Below are positions 1 through 7,909 of a DNA stretch of 17,894 bases, piece after piece. The stretch is from CAXXOK01 sp035353615 (GTDB taxonomy: Bacteria > Bacillota > Clostridia > Christensenellales > Aristaeellaceae). The stretch lies in contig DAOPZY010000051.1 in NCBI GenBank assembly GCA_035353615.1, positions 1 through 17,894 of the forward strand, in the 5' to 3' direction. Position 1 is the stretch's first letter. Every line of letters begins with the position of its first letter. Below the pieces are notes generated by a model. That model was not told the origin of the DNA, searched no databases, and saw only the letters and a program-made list of their open reading frames with translations. Both the position numbers and the translations under genes were made by a program.

Positions 1-78
1 CATGCAGGCAAGCCCCCAAATTGCCAATAACCCCGCGCAAGCGGCCTTCATCCGCCGGGTTCGGGTTTGCCGATCCAT
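1..78 (-). CDS. N-terminal fragment of a secreted or membrane-anchored protein (cut by window edge)
   Basis: Reading the minus strand, an ATG at 76-78 opens a frame with no stop through to base 1, giving 26 residues that begin MDRQTRTRRMKAACAG. The fragment has a basic N-terminus (five Arg/Lys in the first eleven residues) followed by a hydrophobic stretch, AACAGLLAIWGLAC, the shape of a signal peptide or a single membrane anchor. A GGAGG lies about ten bases upstream of the ATG, which supports this start over the internal Met at residue 10, which has no ribosome binding site. Cys25 after Leu-Ala could be a lipidation site, but the lipobox is imperfect (Gly at -3). It follows the radical SAM gene on the same strand after a 153-bp gap. 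The product is unknown because the rest is missing. Confidence 0.5.
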   Translation of the reverse strand, partial: MDRQTRTRRMKAACAGLLAIWGLACM

Positions 79-231
79 CCGCTTATCGCCTCCAGTATCT
101 TTGCGTATTGGGATTCCAACCGGTCGGGAGGCTTGCCGGAGCTTTCAATTCAACCGGCAACCGGGTTTTCAACCCCAACCGCCAACTCCGCGCCGTCGCT
201 TAATTCCGCGAAGCAACGCAGGCTAGCGCCA

Positions 232-1122
232 TTACACCAGCCGGGTTTGAACCGGCTCCCGTACCCCCGCCGCGCGGTTCACCGCGCTAAAGGTGCTCAG
301 CAACCCCAGACGGTCGCACTCCCGGGTCAAAAAATCACTCAGGGCTTGCGCATCCGGCGTGGCGCACAGGTAACGCAACCCGAAAGCTTCCGAATAGCGC
401 GCCTTCAGGCCCGCAAAACGCAAATCCCCGTCCAGCGCGCGGTAAAAATACTCCCTGTCGCCCTCGCGCAGCGTAACGCCAAAGTGGCAAATGGCAAACC
501 GCCCGCCCGCATCAGCCGTGCGGGTCAGCACCGCGCGGATGTTTTCGGCGGTATCCGTCAGGAAGGGCAGCATCGGGTTCATCCATGTGCCTGTGAAAAC
601 CCCGGCTTTGGCGAGCGCCTCCATCGCGGCGAAGCGGGCGGAAGGAGGCGGCGCGCCCGGTTCCAGAAATGCCGCGAGCGTCGTGTCGGCTGTGGTCAGG
701 CTGAAAGCTACGCAGGCATAACGCGCCTTTGCGATATCCCCCAGCAAAGCGGCGTCGCGGACAATCAGTTTGCTTTTGGTAGGGATCATCACGCCAAAAC
801 CGTACCGTAGGAGCAGCTCCAGCGCCGCGCGTGAAACCCCGAGCGACTCCTCCAACCGGTTATACGCGTCGCTGGCCGCCCCCATGGAAACCACGCCCGC
901 CGTTTTTTTAGCGCGCAGTTCCCTTTCCAGAAGGGCCAACCCGTTATGCTTTACGCGCACACGGTCAAAATCCTCCAGATGATAGCACACGCTTCTGGAA
1001 TCGCAGTAGATGCAGCCATGATTGCAACCGTGGTAGAGGTTCAGCGTCCAATCGGAGCGAAAAAAGTGCTCCGCGCTGCCGCCCGTAGGCATCAGGAGTT
1101 TTTTGCACGCAATTTCGCTCAT
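232..1122 (-). CDS. Radical SAM protein, SPL/COG1533-like family
   Basis: A 297-residue protein with the radical SAM [4Fe-4S] motif CNHGCIYC at residues 33-40 (Cys33, Cys37, Cys40) near the N-terminus, preceded by LNLYHG as in the SplB-like group (COG1533). Enzymes of this superfamily cleave S-adenosylmethionine to make a 5'-deoxyadenosyl radical; the substrate here is unknown. After the cluster motif the pattern (VVSMGAASDAYN, GVMIPTKS, WMNPMLPFLTDT) fits the SPL-type TIM-barrel core. The protein is shorter than B. subtilis spore photoproduct lyase, so it is not necessarily a DNA photoproduct repair enzyme. The start at 1122 is chosen because GGAGGGAGGG lies just upstream. The frame stays open for another 125 codons, but that extension is Arg/Pro-rich, unlike any domain, and runs through a non-coding repeat element. 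No convincing promoter was seen upstream. Confidence 0.85.
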   Translation of the reverse strand: MSEIACKKLLMPTGGSAEHFFRSDWTLNLYHGCNHGCIYCDSRSVCYHLEDFDRVRVKHNGLALLERELRAKKTAGVVSMGAASDAYNRLEESLGVSRAALELLLRYGFGVMIPTKSKLIVRDAALLGDIAKARYACVAFSLTTADTTLAAFLEPGAPPPSARFAAMEALAKAGVFTGTWMNPMLPFLTDTAENIRAVLTRTADAGGRFAICHFGVTLREGDREYFYRALDGDLRFAGLKARYSEAFGLRYLCATPDAQALSDFLTRECDRLGLLSTFSAVNRAAGVREPVQTRLV

Positions 1123-1348
1123 CTTTGGCCCTCCCTCCGGTTCCGCGTTGCTTGCCGCTACTTCGATTGAGTTCAAGCTGCCGATCCCCGCAAACGGGTT
1201 ATTTTCTGTTGGCAGCCTTCTGCCCGACAGGCGCGAATGATCAATCCGTTCAAGTTTTGCGCCTTTGCCCCTAAAACGTTGGTGTTCCAACAGCCGATTG
1301 CCAGCCGGCTTTCTCACTGAGCCGCTTTTTTCCCCCGAATAAGGCGAA

Positions 1349-1368
1349 AGGCCGGATTGCTCCGGCCT
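1349..1368 (-). terminator. Hairpin, possible terminator of the PGBD lipoprotein gene
   Basis: AGGCCGG and CCGGCCT form a perfect 7-bp stem around a 6-base loop. On the minus strand the stem is followed by TTTCGCCTTATT, a broken T-tract, so it would be a weak intrinsic terminator. It lies 210 bp downstream of the lipoprotein stop codon, with the dispersed repeat in between. Confidence 0.3.
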
Positions 1369-1398
1369 AACGTTGTCAGGGAATGGACGGGGAAATGG

Positions 1399-1500
1399 CG
1401 TCGCCCGCCTCATCGCCCTTCGTGCGGTTCGCTCGCTGTTTGGCTCGCGCCGCGGCATAAACTTGGGGCTACGCCCAAACCCAGGCAGGGCTTTCATTCC
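1399..1500 (+). repeat. Dispersed multi-hairpin intergenic element, copy 1 (diverged)
   Basis: The segment has the same order of blocks as 13386-13500: a GTCGCC-CGCCTCA block, a CCCT...GGTTCGCTCGCT block, a TTGGG...CCCAA hairpin (1463-1467 with 1474-1478), then AAACCCAGGCAGGGCTTTCA in place of AAACCCGGCCAAGGGTTTCA. On the minus strand both copies translate to the same peptide string, SERTARRA-M/V-RRA, a useful fingerprint of the repeat. Hairpins 1 and 3 are degenerate in this copy. Both copies have the same orientation. It is probably a non-coding dispersed repeat; its function is unknown. Confidence 0.6.
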
Positions 1501-1578
1501 TTCGCCCAGACAGAGGCCATGCTTCTGTACCGGGGTCGCTGCGGCCGGGTTGGCGTGGTTTGCCCTGATAGCTCAGGC

Positions 1579-3264
1579 TTATACGTTGCACGGAATGGCA
1601 TTGCTGCTATACAGGCGGCGTTGGGTTTCCTGCCCGGCTACGCCGTCCATGGTCAGACCGTTCACCTGCTGGAACAGGCTGACCGCGCTGGCCGTCGCGT
1701 CGTCATACTTGCCGGTGATGTTGCCATCGTAATACTTCAGCTCATACAAAGTATACTGGAGGTTTTTCACATCCGTGCCGGTGGAACCCAGTTGAAGCTT
1801 GCTATAGGACCCGCTCTCGCTGGTGCCGCCGTAGAGCAGCCGTTGCGTGCTCGGCCCGGCGCTACCGGTTACGCGCAGGCCCTTGGCTTCCTGGAAAGCC
1901 TTCACCGCGTCCACGGTACGGGTGCCATAATCGCCGTCCAGCGCGCCGGAATAGTAGTTGCTGCTGGAAAGCGCGCTTTGCAGCGCCGTCACGTTGGCAA
2001 CGGAGGAATGGCTTGTGGTGGTAATGGAGGAATAGCCGTTGGTTTTAACGGAGTCCACGTACTTTTCCGGTGTGGTACCGGAACTGCCGCCCGTGCCGGT
2101 GGAGCCGTACAGCGCGTTCAGGGTCGCCTTGCCGGCAACGCCGTCCGCCGTCAGTCCGTTTGCGGTTTGGAAGGCGACAACCGCCGCCGTAGTTCCGTCG
2201 CCATAGTCGCCGTCCACCGAGCCGGTATAATAACCCAGATCCTTCAGGCGCTGCTGTAACGCGCGCACGCCGCTGCCGGACATGCCCTGCTTGAGGGAGC
2301 CTAAGTTGGCCACAACGGAGCTGGCCTTTTTAGCAGAGGAGGAATACAGCTTGGTGAGCGTTGTCGGCCCCGCAACGCCGTCCGCGTAAATCGAGTTGCG
2401 CTTCTGGAACGCCACAACGGCCGCCTCGGTTGTTTCGGCAAAGGTGCCGTCCGCCGTGCCGCTCATGTACCCAAGCGTTATCAGCCGGTTTTGCAGAATT
2501 TTCACCTGCGCGCCGGTAGAGCCAAGTTTTAAGTAGATATCCGTTTTGCCGTTGGTGTACTTGTTGGTGGAGGACGATGAACTGCCGGAGCTGGAAGAGC
2601 TGGACGAACCGGAAGAACTGCTGGAGCCGGAAGAACTGCCGCTGTTGCTTTTCTTAACAGCATAGTAGCTGTAGATGGCTTCCTGCGTTTTGCTGCCGGC
2701 AACGCCGTCCGCGCTCAGGCTGTTGGCCGCCTGAAACGCCTGCACGGCGCTCACCGTGCCCGCGCCGTAGCTGCCGTCCACAGAACCGGTGTAGTAGCCC
2801 AGCTCCTTCAAACGCTGTTGCAACTGCTTAACCGCCGTGCCTGTGGAGCCGGATTTGAGCGTTGTGCTGGTGGAGGTGCCGGTGCCGGGCGTCGGGCTGG
2901 GCGTGCTCAGGCCCACCGTAACGTTGGGCGCAGTGGTCCCGTTGGCATCGTTGCCAATGGTAATCACATTGCCCGGCGGGTTCGTGGCCGTATCATTGCC
3001 AAAATCCCAGTTAGACCAATCCACCTGCTGGCTGCCTTCCGTGGCGGAAGGCACAGGCGTTGCCGTCACTTCCGGGGTGGGCGTAATGACCGTGTCAAAC
3101 TGTTGGCCCCCGGTGGCAACGGTCAAGCCGTTGTTGTCATCGACAATACGGTCCGGCTCCATGTAACAGCCGGTCATAATGGACGCCGCCACTAAAAGCG
3201 CAGCCAAAAGCAACAGTTTACGGGCATGCCCCGCATCCTTTTGTTTGAAGCGATTATTTTTCAC
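1579..3264 (-). CDS. Lipoprotein with five peptidoglycan-binding (PG_binding_1) domains
   Basis: A 561-residue exported protein. A basic N-terminus and hydrophobic run (LLLLAALLVAASIMTGC) end in a lipobox with the lipidated Cys at residue 33, so it should sit on the outer face of the membrane. A Thr/Pro/Val-rich spacer follows (residues about 57-135), then five PG_binding_1 repeats at about 136-199, 245-308, 323-387, 418-479 and 490-553, each with the LQ..L..LGYY.G..DG.YG..T..AV..FQ pattern. Repeats 1 and 2 are joined by a Ser/Gly linker (206-233). Repeat 4 is the most diverged: it lacks the leading GSTG and has SAG for VAG. No hydrolase, transpeptidase or SpoIID-like domain is present, so the role is most likely wall binding or scaffolding. 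The start is a GTG at 3262-3264, preceded by GAGGGAG eight bases upstream; an in-frame GTG three codons earlier abuts that same sequence and is less likely. Its promoter is at 3336-3364. Confidence 0.88.
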   Translation of the reverse strand: MKNNRFKQKDAGHARKLLLLAALLVAASIMTGCYMEPDRIVDDNNGLTVATGGQQFDTVITPTPEVTATPVPSATEGSQQVDWSNWDFGNDTATNPPGNVITIGNDANGTTAPNVTVGLSTPSPTPGTGTSTSTTLKSGSTGTAVKQLQQRLKELGYYTGSVDGSYGAGTVSAVQAFQAANSLSADGVAGSKTQEAIYSYYAVKKSNSGSSSGSSSSSGSSSSSSSGSSSSSTNKYTNGKTDIYLKLGSTGAQVKILQNRLITLGYMSGTADGTFAETTEAAVVAFQKRNSIYADGVAGPTTLTKLYSSSAKKASSVVANLGSLKQGMSGSGVRALQQRLKDLGYYTGSVDGDYGDGTTAAVVAFQTANGLTADGVAGKATLNALYGSTGTGGSSGTTPEKYVDSVKTNGYSSITTTSHSSVANVTALQSALSSSNYYSGALDGDYGTRTVDAVKAFQEAKGLRVTGSAGPSTQRLLYGGTSESGSYSKLQLGSTGTDVKNLQYTLYELKYYDGNITGKYDDATASAVSLFQQVNGLTMDGVAGQETQRRLYSSNAIPCNV

Positions 3265-3335
3265 TCGAAACACTCCCTCGTCAGGTTCAGGCGGCTACGC
3301 CCGAAAGTACGGCCGCCCAGCCGGGCGACACCGAT

Positions 3336-3364
3336 ATTGTACTAAGAAACATGGGGGAAAGCAA
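3336..3364 (-). promoter_or_regulatory. Sigma-70-type promoter for the PGBD lipoprotein gene
   Basis: On the minus strand, TTGCTT (3359-3364) and TACAAT (3336-3341) are separated by exactly 17 bp. This predicts a transcript start near 3329 and a leader of about 65 bases before the GTG at 3264. Confidence 0.7.
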
Positions 3365-3671
3365 GCGGTATTTCATTTCTGTAACCCCGTGGTTTCCTAT
3401 TTGTCCAACGATAGGACGAGCGAACGAATCATTTTGTTCCCCATTTGCAACAAAATTGTTACAGCAGTTTTGCGACATTCGGCCTTGGTAAGTGTGGACG
3501 ATTGCCCATACCCCATTCCCGCGCAGCTTAAATACGAATCCGCATTGGAAAAATCACCAGCGATGTTCCATGCCGCGCAACCGTTACCGCGAAAGCCGCT
3601 GTTCGAATTGCTTCTATATACATATTCATATTCAGACACATCCGAAGTTCCCCATGCGAAGCATCCTGCTT
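3365..3671. other. Intergenic region downstream of addA, no clear gene
   Basis: This stretch between the lipoprotein promoter and the addA stop is more AT-rich than its surroundings. A minus-strand frame from a GTG at 3639 to 3397 would encode 80 residues (beginning MSEYEYVYRSNSNSG), but it has no ribosome binding site and no recognisable domain, so I do not call it. No T-tailed hairpin was found after addA, so its transcript may read into this region. Confidence 0.4.
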
Positions 3672-6600
3672 TTACAGCTTTGCACTTTCCTCGGCCGCGC
3701 CTCGGCCCAGTGACAGCGAGAACAGCGTCGTTTCCGCAACCGGCATACCGGAGGCTTCAGTGAGCGCCCGGCGGTAAATCGCCATCTGGCCGCCGTAAAG
3801 CGACCACAGTTCCTGAGGGTCCTTCACCGCGTCGGTTTTATAATCCACCAGCGACCACTGCCCGTTTTTCAGGTAACAGAGATCGATCACACCCTGCACA
3901 ATCAAGCCATCCCGTTCCGGCATGCGCAGGTTGAAGCTCCATTCGCGGTGCACGGTGTCCGCGGCGAGCGCTTCCCGGCCCGTCTGGCTTTCCAAAAAGC
4001 GGGCGACCGTTTCCGTTTCCACCAAAGCTCTTTCTTCCGGCTCCAACAGACGGCGCAGTTGCATCTGATTCAACTGCCGGTTAAGCTCCAAACGCAACGC
4101 ATCCGGCGCGTCCACCGCAGCCCCGAGGGGAGAATATTCCAAAAGCGAAAGCGCTTTATGCGTCGCAATGCCTCGCCTGAGGCCCGTCTGTTCTGCCGGG
4201 GCGCGTAAAAATGCGGGCATCGCGGGCAAATCGCTCATCAGCCGCGGCCGGGCCAGCGGAAGGGGCAGGCGTTTCTGATCCGCCGTTTCAACGGCGGCGG
4301 CGTCCTCATCTTCGGTTTGGGTTCGAAAGGCGCTGTTCGTTTCGCGTTCCGCCCGAGCTAACGCGGTCGCGCCAATTTTGAACGGACGGTGCGGAAAATA
4401 TAAACTGGGCGCTAACGGATCGCGCGGCGCTGTGTCCAAAGCTGCCGATAAGCCAACTGTAACTTCATATCCCGCGCGGTTGGGGGCAAGGTTCATCGAG
4501 CGTGCGCGCGTTTTACCCCCGCCGATAGCTTGCGCATTTGCCGCATCGCGGGCATTGTCACCCTCGCGTTTCAAGGGCCCGCCTTCCGGCGCGAGCCGTT
4601 CCTCGCTGCCGAGGTCAACGGCTTCCGACTGCTCGGCGGGATTCTGCGCCGGTTGATCGGCTTGATTCGCCAGCCGACGCGCGTCCTCAGTTAGCGCATT
4701 CAGGCGCGCGCGCCGCAGTTCCAGCTCGCTCAGGCCCTTGTTTCCTTTCGCATATCGCAAAGCATCCTCCAATTCCGTTTCGGAATTGTGGAAAACCACG
4801 TTCCAGCAGTCCTTTTTTTGTGGATTGTCTGTGGATTGTGTGGAAAACCCACCGTCAAGCCCGGTTGTCCTCAGCGGATTGTCGGAAACTCCGTTCTCGT
4901 CCGCAACGCTCATCGAATCCGATGGCTTCACACAGCCGCACACCCAGTCGAGCATCTGACCGGCGCTGAACACCGCGTAGGCGGATTCCTCCCGGTTGGG
5001 GATAAACCCCTGCGCAAATGTCTCCGGCGCAAGCTGCGTGCCGCAGCCCACCAAAAGCAGTTCCTCCCGGGCGCGGGTCATGGCCACGTACAGCAACCGT
5101 GCGCGCTCCGCTTTTTCTTCCGCCGCAAGCCGCAGACCAATCGCGCTTTCCAACAGCGTGGAGCCTGTGGTGCGGGCCGTTTCATTCACATACGGCAAGG
5201 CAACGCCCAACCGGGGATGCAGCGCCAGCGATGAGGCGCGGCGCGAGCCAAACGGAGCTTCCAACCCCATCACAAACACAACCGGAAATTCCAGCCCCTT
5301 GGATTTGTGGATGGTCATCACCCGCACCACATCCTCCCAAGGGCTGAGCACGGTCGGGCTGGCTCCGTCCTGCACGCCGGTCTGGGCCTGAACGCCGTCC
5401 AGAAAATCCCTCAGTTCCCCGCCCCTGCGCCGTACATGCTCTCCGGCCTTTTCGCACAGCATGCGCAAATTCGCCTGCCGTAACTTGCCGTTTGGCTGGC
5501 AACCGTAAAACGCGTACAACCCCGAGCGGTTCAGCCACCCCCACAGGTATTCGTGCAGCGGCGTTTCCGCAAGCAAAAACCGTTCATGGGCAAGCGTTGC
5601 CAATGCATCGGCACAGCGCCGGCCCAGCGGATCAGTTGCGCGGGCCGCAGCCTGCACCGCCTCCAAATACGGCCCCTCGCCCTGCCGCAACCGGATGGCC
5701 GCCAGTTCCCGATCATCCATCCCGATGGCCGGGCTGCGCAGGCATGCCAGCAGGGCGATGTCGTCCGCGATGTTATCCATCAGCCGCAGGTGGTTGAGCG
5801 CCTGTGCAATTTCCTCGCTTTGCATGGCAGGGCCGCGATCCTCGCAGTATACGGGTATGCCCATTTCGCCGAGCGTGCGTTCCAGCACGCCGGAAACATC
5901 CTTCATTTTGGACCCCAGAATGGCGAAATCCCGAAACCGCAGCGTGCCGGCCGGATTCCCCTCCCGGTCCAAAACCGGTTCGCCAACACGCCTGCGAATT
6001 TCCCTGCCGATGGCGTATGCTTCCAGCCGCGCTTTATCCGCCGAGCGCACCGGCTGGGTAAACAGATGCAGGCTCACCGGCGGGTCGCTTTGGCTGGGGG
6101 TTCCGGGGTAAAGCCGCGCTTCCCGGTCATACTCAATTTCCGTAACATCGGCGCGCATCACCCGGGAAAAAACGCGGTTCACGCCAGCCAACACCGCCTC
6201 CCGGGAGCGGAAATTCGCATTCAGGCTGATTCGGCGCTGGGGGGCGTTTTCATCCGCCGAAAACGCACGCGCTTTTTGCATAAACAGCGTGGGGTCCGCC
6301 TGACGGAACCGGTAAATACTCTGCTTAACATCGCCCACATAAAAAAAGTACTGCGGCGGTTCGGATGTTCCACGTGGAACATCCCTGCGTACGGCGTTCA
6401 GGATGGCTTCCTGAATAGCGCTGATATCCTGATACTCGTCCACAAACACGCCGTCGTATCGGGCGGATACCTCCGCGCGGATGGCCGGGTTGCGGAGGAT
6501 TCGAAGCGCCATGCGCTCCAGATCGTGAAAATCCATCAGCGCGCGTTCCCGTTTCAACTCCGCATACCGCTCGTCCATCTGGCGCGCAATGCGGCTGAGG

Positions 6601-7586
6601 CCCATCAGCGCCGGTTGCATGGTGTTCAAGTGCTCAATGGCGGTTTCCGGCTCGGCTGGCAAATGCGCCGCAACAGAAGCCGCCCCTTTTTTGATCTGTT
6701 CCCGAAGGCCTTTATACCGGTCGCGCAGGGCTGCTTCTTCCCCCTCCAGGTTACGCACGGTGGGTAACCTTTCCAGGCTAAACTGCCTCGCCGCCTGAAT
6801 CACCGCCGGCAGACCCGCCGCCATGGAAGCCTGAAAAGTTTGCACCGCAATCCCGTCCGATTGAATGGTTGCTTTATATCGATCCGGGAATAGCGGTTGT
6901 TCAGCCAGCGCGTATCCCTGTTCCAGCAGTTCCGCGATGCCGTCGATCAGCAGCCGACAATCGGCAAGCAAAGTCTGGGCCAACAGCCCTTCCGAAAGGT
7001 CTACGTTGGAATACGTGCGGTTCGCGCAAGCGTCCAGCCATTCGAAGGGTTCCGGCAGCGCCATTAAAAAAGGATAGATTTCATCCAGCATGGCTTCGAT
7101 CTGCCGATCCTCAAATTTTGCGGTTAGCGCGCAAGTATCGCTTTCTCCCAGCGCGGCGCGTTCGTACAGGCTTTCCATCGTTTCAGTTTTGGCCTGCGCC
7201 TTCAGGTTGGCGTTGATGGTTTCATCCCCCAGCATCGCTTGGGGATCAATGTCCACTTCCTGAAAATATTCGCGAACCAGCTTTTGACAAAAGCTGTGCA
7301 ACGTGCTGATCTGCGCGGTTTCAAGCAGCTCCGCCTGCCTGCGCATGGCGCGGTCGGTCGCGGCGGCCTCGGCAATGCGCGCTTGCAGACGCTCCCGCAT
7401 TTCAGCGGCTGCGGCGTGGGTGAACGTGACAATCAGCAGCCGATCCATGGATAGGCCGTCATCTTGCAACATAGACGCGATCCGCTCAATCAGCACACGC
7501 GTTTTTCCGCTGCCGGCGGCAGCGGATACCAGTAAATCCGGGTTACGAGCATGGATGGCGGCTTCCTGCGCCGGCGTAAAGGGCAT
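3672..7586 (-). CDS. addA: ATP-dependent helicase/nuclease subunit A (AddA)
   Basis: A 1304-residue UvrD/Rep-type helicase fused to a RecB-family nuclease, the AddA subunit of AddAB, which processes double-strand breaks and loads RecA. Visible motifs: Walker A AAAGSGKT (22-29), VDEYQD (382-387), GDVKQSIYRFR (418-428), TIHKSKGLE (758-766), YVAMTRARE (833-841). The C-terminal nuclease has RGIATH (His1143), HREWSF, GVIDL (Asp1235) and DYKTD (Asp1248, Lys1250), so both activities look intact. The ATG at 7586 is chosen because GGTGAGGTG sits six bases upstream; the GTG three codons earlier lies inside that sequence. It is somewhat longer than B. subtilis AddA (about 1230); a polar, Ala/Gln/Glu-rich stretch at about 875-1070 between the last helicase motif and the nuclease accounts for much of this. 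addB, usually adjacent, is not in the window. A parS-like palindrome is embedded in codons 402-407. Confidence 0.93.
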   Translation of the reverse strand: MPFTPAQEAAIHARNPDLLVSAAAGSGKTRVLIERIASMLQDDGLSMDRLLIVTFTHAAAAEMRERLQARIAEAAATDRAMRRQAELLETAQISTLHSFCQKLVREYFQEVDIDPQAMLGDETINANLKAQAKTETMESLYERAALGESDTCALTAKFEDRQIEAMLDEIYPFLMALPEPFEWLDACANRTYSNVDLSEGLLAQTLLADCRLLIDGIAELLEQGYALAEQPLFPDRYKATIQSDGIAVQTFQASMAAGLPAVIQAARQFSLERLPTVRNLEGEEAALRDRYKGLREQIKKGAASVAAHLPAEPETAIEHLNTMQPALMGLSRIARQMDERYAELKRERALMDFHDLERMALRILRNPAIRAEVSARYDGVFVDEYQDISAIQEAILNAVRRDVPRGTSEPPQYFFYVGDVKQSIYRFRQADPTLFMQKARAFSADENAPQRRISLNANFRSREAVLAGVNRVFSRVMRADVTEIEYDREARLYPGTPSQSDPPVSLHLFTQPVRSADKARLEAYAIGREIRRRVGEPVLDREGNPAGTLRFRDFAILGSKMKDVSGVLERTLGEMGIPVYCEDRGPAMQSEEIAQALNHLRLMDNIADDIALLACLRSPAIGMDDRELAAIRLRQGEGPYLEAVQAAARATDPLGRRCADALATLAHERFLLAETPLHEYLWGWLNRSGLYAFYGCQPNGKLRQANLRMLCEKAGEHVRRRGGELRDFLDGVQAQTGVQDGASPTVLSPWEDVVRVMTIHKSKGLEFPVVFVMGLEAPFGSRRASSLALHPRLGVALPYVNETARTTGSTLLESAIGLRLAAEEKAERARLLYVAMTRAREELLLVGCGTQLAPETFAQGFIPNREESAYAVFSAGQMLDWVCGCVKPSDSMSVADENGVSDNPLRTTGLDGGFSTQSTDNPQKKDCWNVVFHNSETELEDALRYAKGNKGLSELELRRARLNALTEDARRLANQADQPAQNPAEQSEAVDLGSEERLAPEGGPLKREGDNARDAANAQAIGGGKTRARSMNLAPNRAGYEVTVGLSAALDTAPRDPLAPSLYFPHRPFKIGATALARAERETNSAFRTQTEDEDAAAVETADQKRLPLPLARPRLMSDLPAMPAFLRAPAEQTGLRRGIATHKALSLLEYSPLGAAVDAPDALRLELNRQLNQMQLRRLLEPEERALVETETVARFLESQTGREALAADTVHREWSFNLRMPERDGLIVQGVIDLCYLKNGQWSLVDYKTDAVKDPQELWSLYGGQMAIYRRALTEASGMPVAETTLFSLSLGRGAAEESAKL
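6366..6381. promoter_or_regulatory. parS-like site 1, inside addA
   Basis: TGTTCCACGTGGAACA is a perfect 16-bp palindrome. It differs from the ParB/Spo0J consensus TGTTNCACGTGAAACA at one base, with the N position being C. It lies within the addA coding sequence and is translated there as Asp-Val-Pro-Arg-Gly-Thr. It is followed by TCCCTG, as at site 3. Confidence 0.7.
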
Positions 7587-7606
7587 AACGATCACCTCAC
7601 CGTTTC

Positions 7607-7635
7607 ATTGTAACGCGCGGGGCCGGGGAAGGCAA
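7607..7635 (-). promoter_or_regulatory. Promoter for addA
   Basis: On the minus strand, TTGCCT (7630-7635) and TACAAT (7607-7612) are 17 bp apart. The predicted transcript start near 7600 would put the addA ribosome binding site almost at the very 5' end of the message, giving a leader of about 15 bases. Confidence 0.6.
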
Positions 7636-7750
7636 GCTGAAACACGCGCAACAAAGCACTCGCCGTTCTTTGAAAACGCTGCTTCTATGAGCTGAGAAAT
7701 GCGTCGGAAACGTTACAGCGCAACAGGGTCGTGCAACGGTTGGAAAGCGT

Positions 7751-7766
7751 TGTTTCACGTGGAACA
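7751..7766. promoter_or_regulatory. parS-like site 2, addA-glgP divergent region
   Basis: TGTTTCACGTGGAACA matches the B. subtilis-type parS consensus TGTTNCACGTGAAACA with one substitution. It is followed by TTCCTG. It lies 116 bp upstream of the addA -35 box. Confidence 0.75.
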
Positions 7767-7819
7767 TTCCTGTCCCTTTTCCAGCTCAATTGAACAAGTT
7801 GCCCCAAGCATTTTTCTGC

Positions 7820-7825
7820 TATAAT
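7820..7825 (+). promoter_or_regulatory. Possible upstream glgP promoter (extended -10)
   Basis: TATAAT preceded by TGC gives an extended -10 element. The -35 is poor: TTGCCC at a 15-bp spacing, or TTGAAC at 24 bp. If used, it would give a leader of about 200 bases carrying parS-like site 3. Confidence 0.35.
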
Positions 7826-7909
7826 CCCCGTTTTCTCCCTGTGTGTGTCTGCTTACTCGTTATTCGTTCCCGCTCTGCAAAGTGAATCCGTATCGGTTTC
7901 GTCGTTCAG

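Larger units (their letters stand above)
1123..1578. other. Intergenic region with hairpins and a dispersed repeat
   Basis: This 456-bp gap separates the radical SAM gene from the peptidoglycan-binding lipoprotein gene. It holds a perfect 7-bp hairpin (1349-1368), one copy of the dispersed hairpin element (1399-1500), and a short hairpin CGGCT/AGCCG (1306-1324) followed on the plus strand by six T residues (1326-1331). That last structure looks like a small plus-strand terminator although no plus-strand gene precedes it. No protein-coding gene is supported here: the open frames are Arg-rich translations of the repeat. Confidence 0.5.

Noticed and set aside
1306..1331. CGGCT/AGCCG hairpin with six T residues on the plus strand
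   Set aside because: It looks like a terminator, but the stem is only 5 bp with an extra C before the T-tract and no plus-strand gene precedes it.
1123..1497. An N-terminal extension of the radical SAM protein
   Set aside because: The extension is Arg/Pro-rich, crosses a hairpin and the dispersed repeat, and a strong ribosome binding site precedes the ATG at 1122.
3397..3639. An 80-codon minus-strand frame after addA
   Set aside because: GTG start with no ribosome binding site and no recognisable domain; it might be real but is not supported.
5553..6767. A 404-codon open frame on the plus strand opposite addA
   Set aside because: It lies wholly within addA on the other strand and its translation has no domain signal; addA has all its motifs. 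It is a GC-rich shadow frame.
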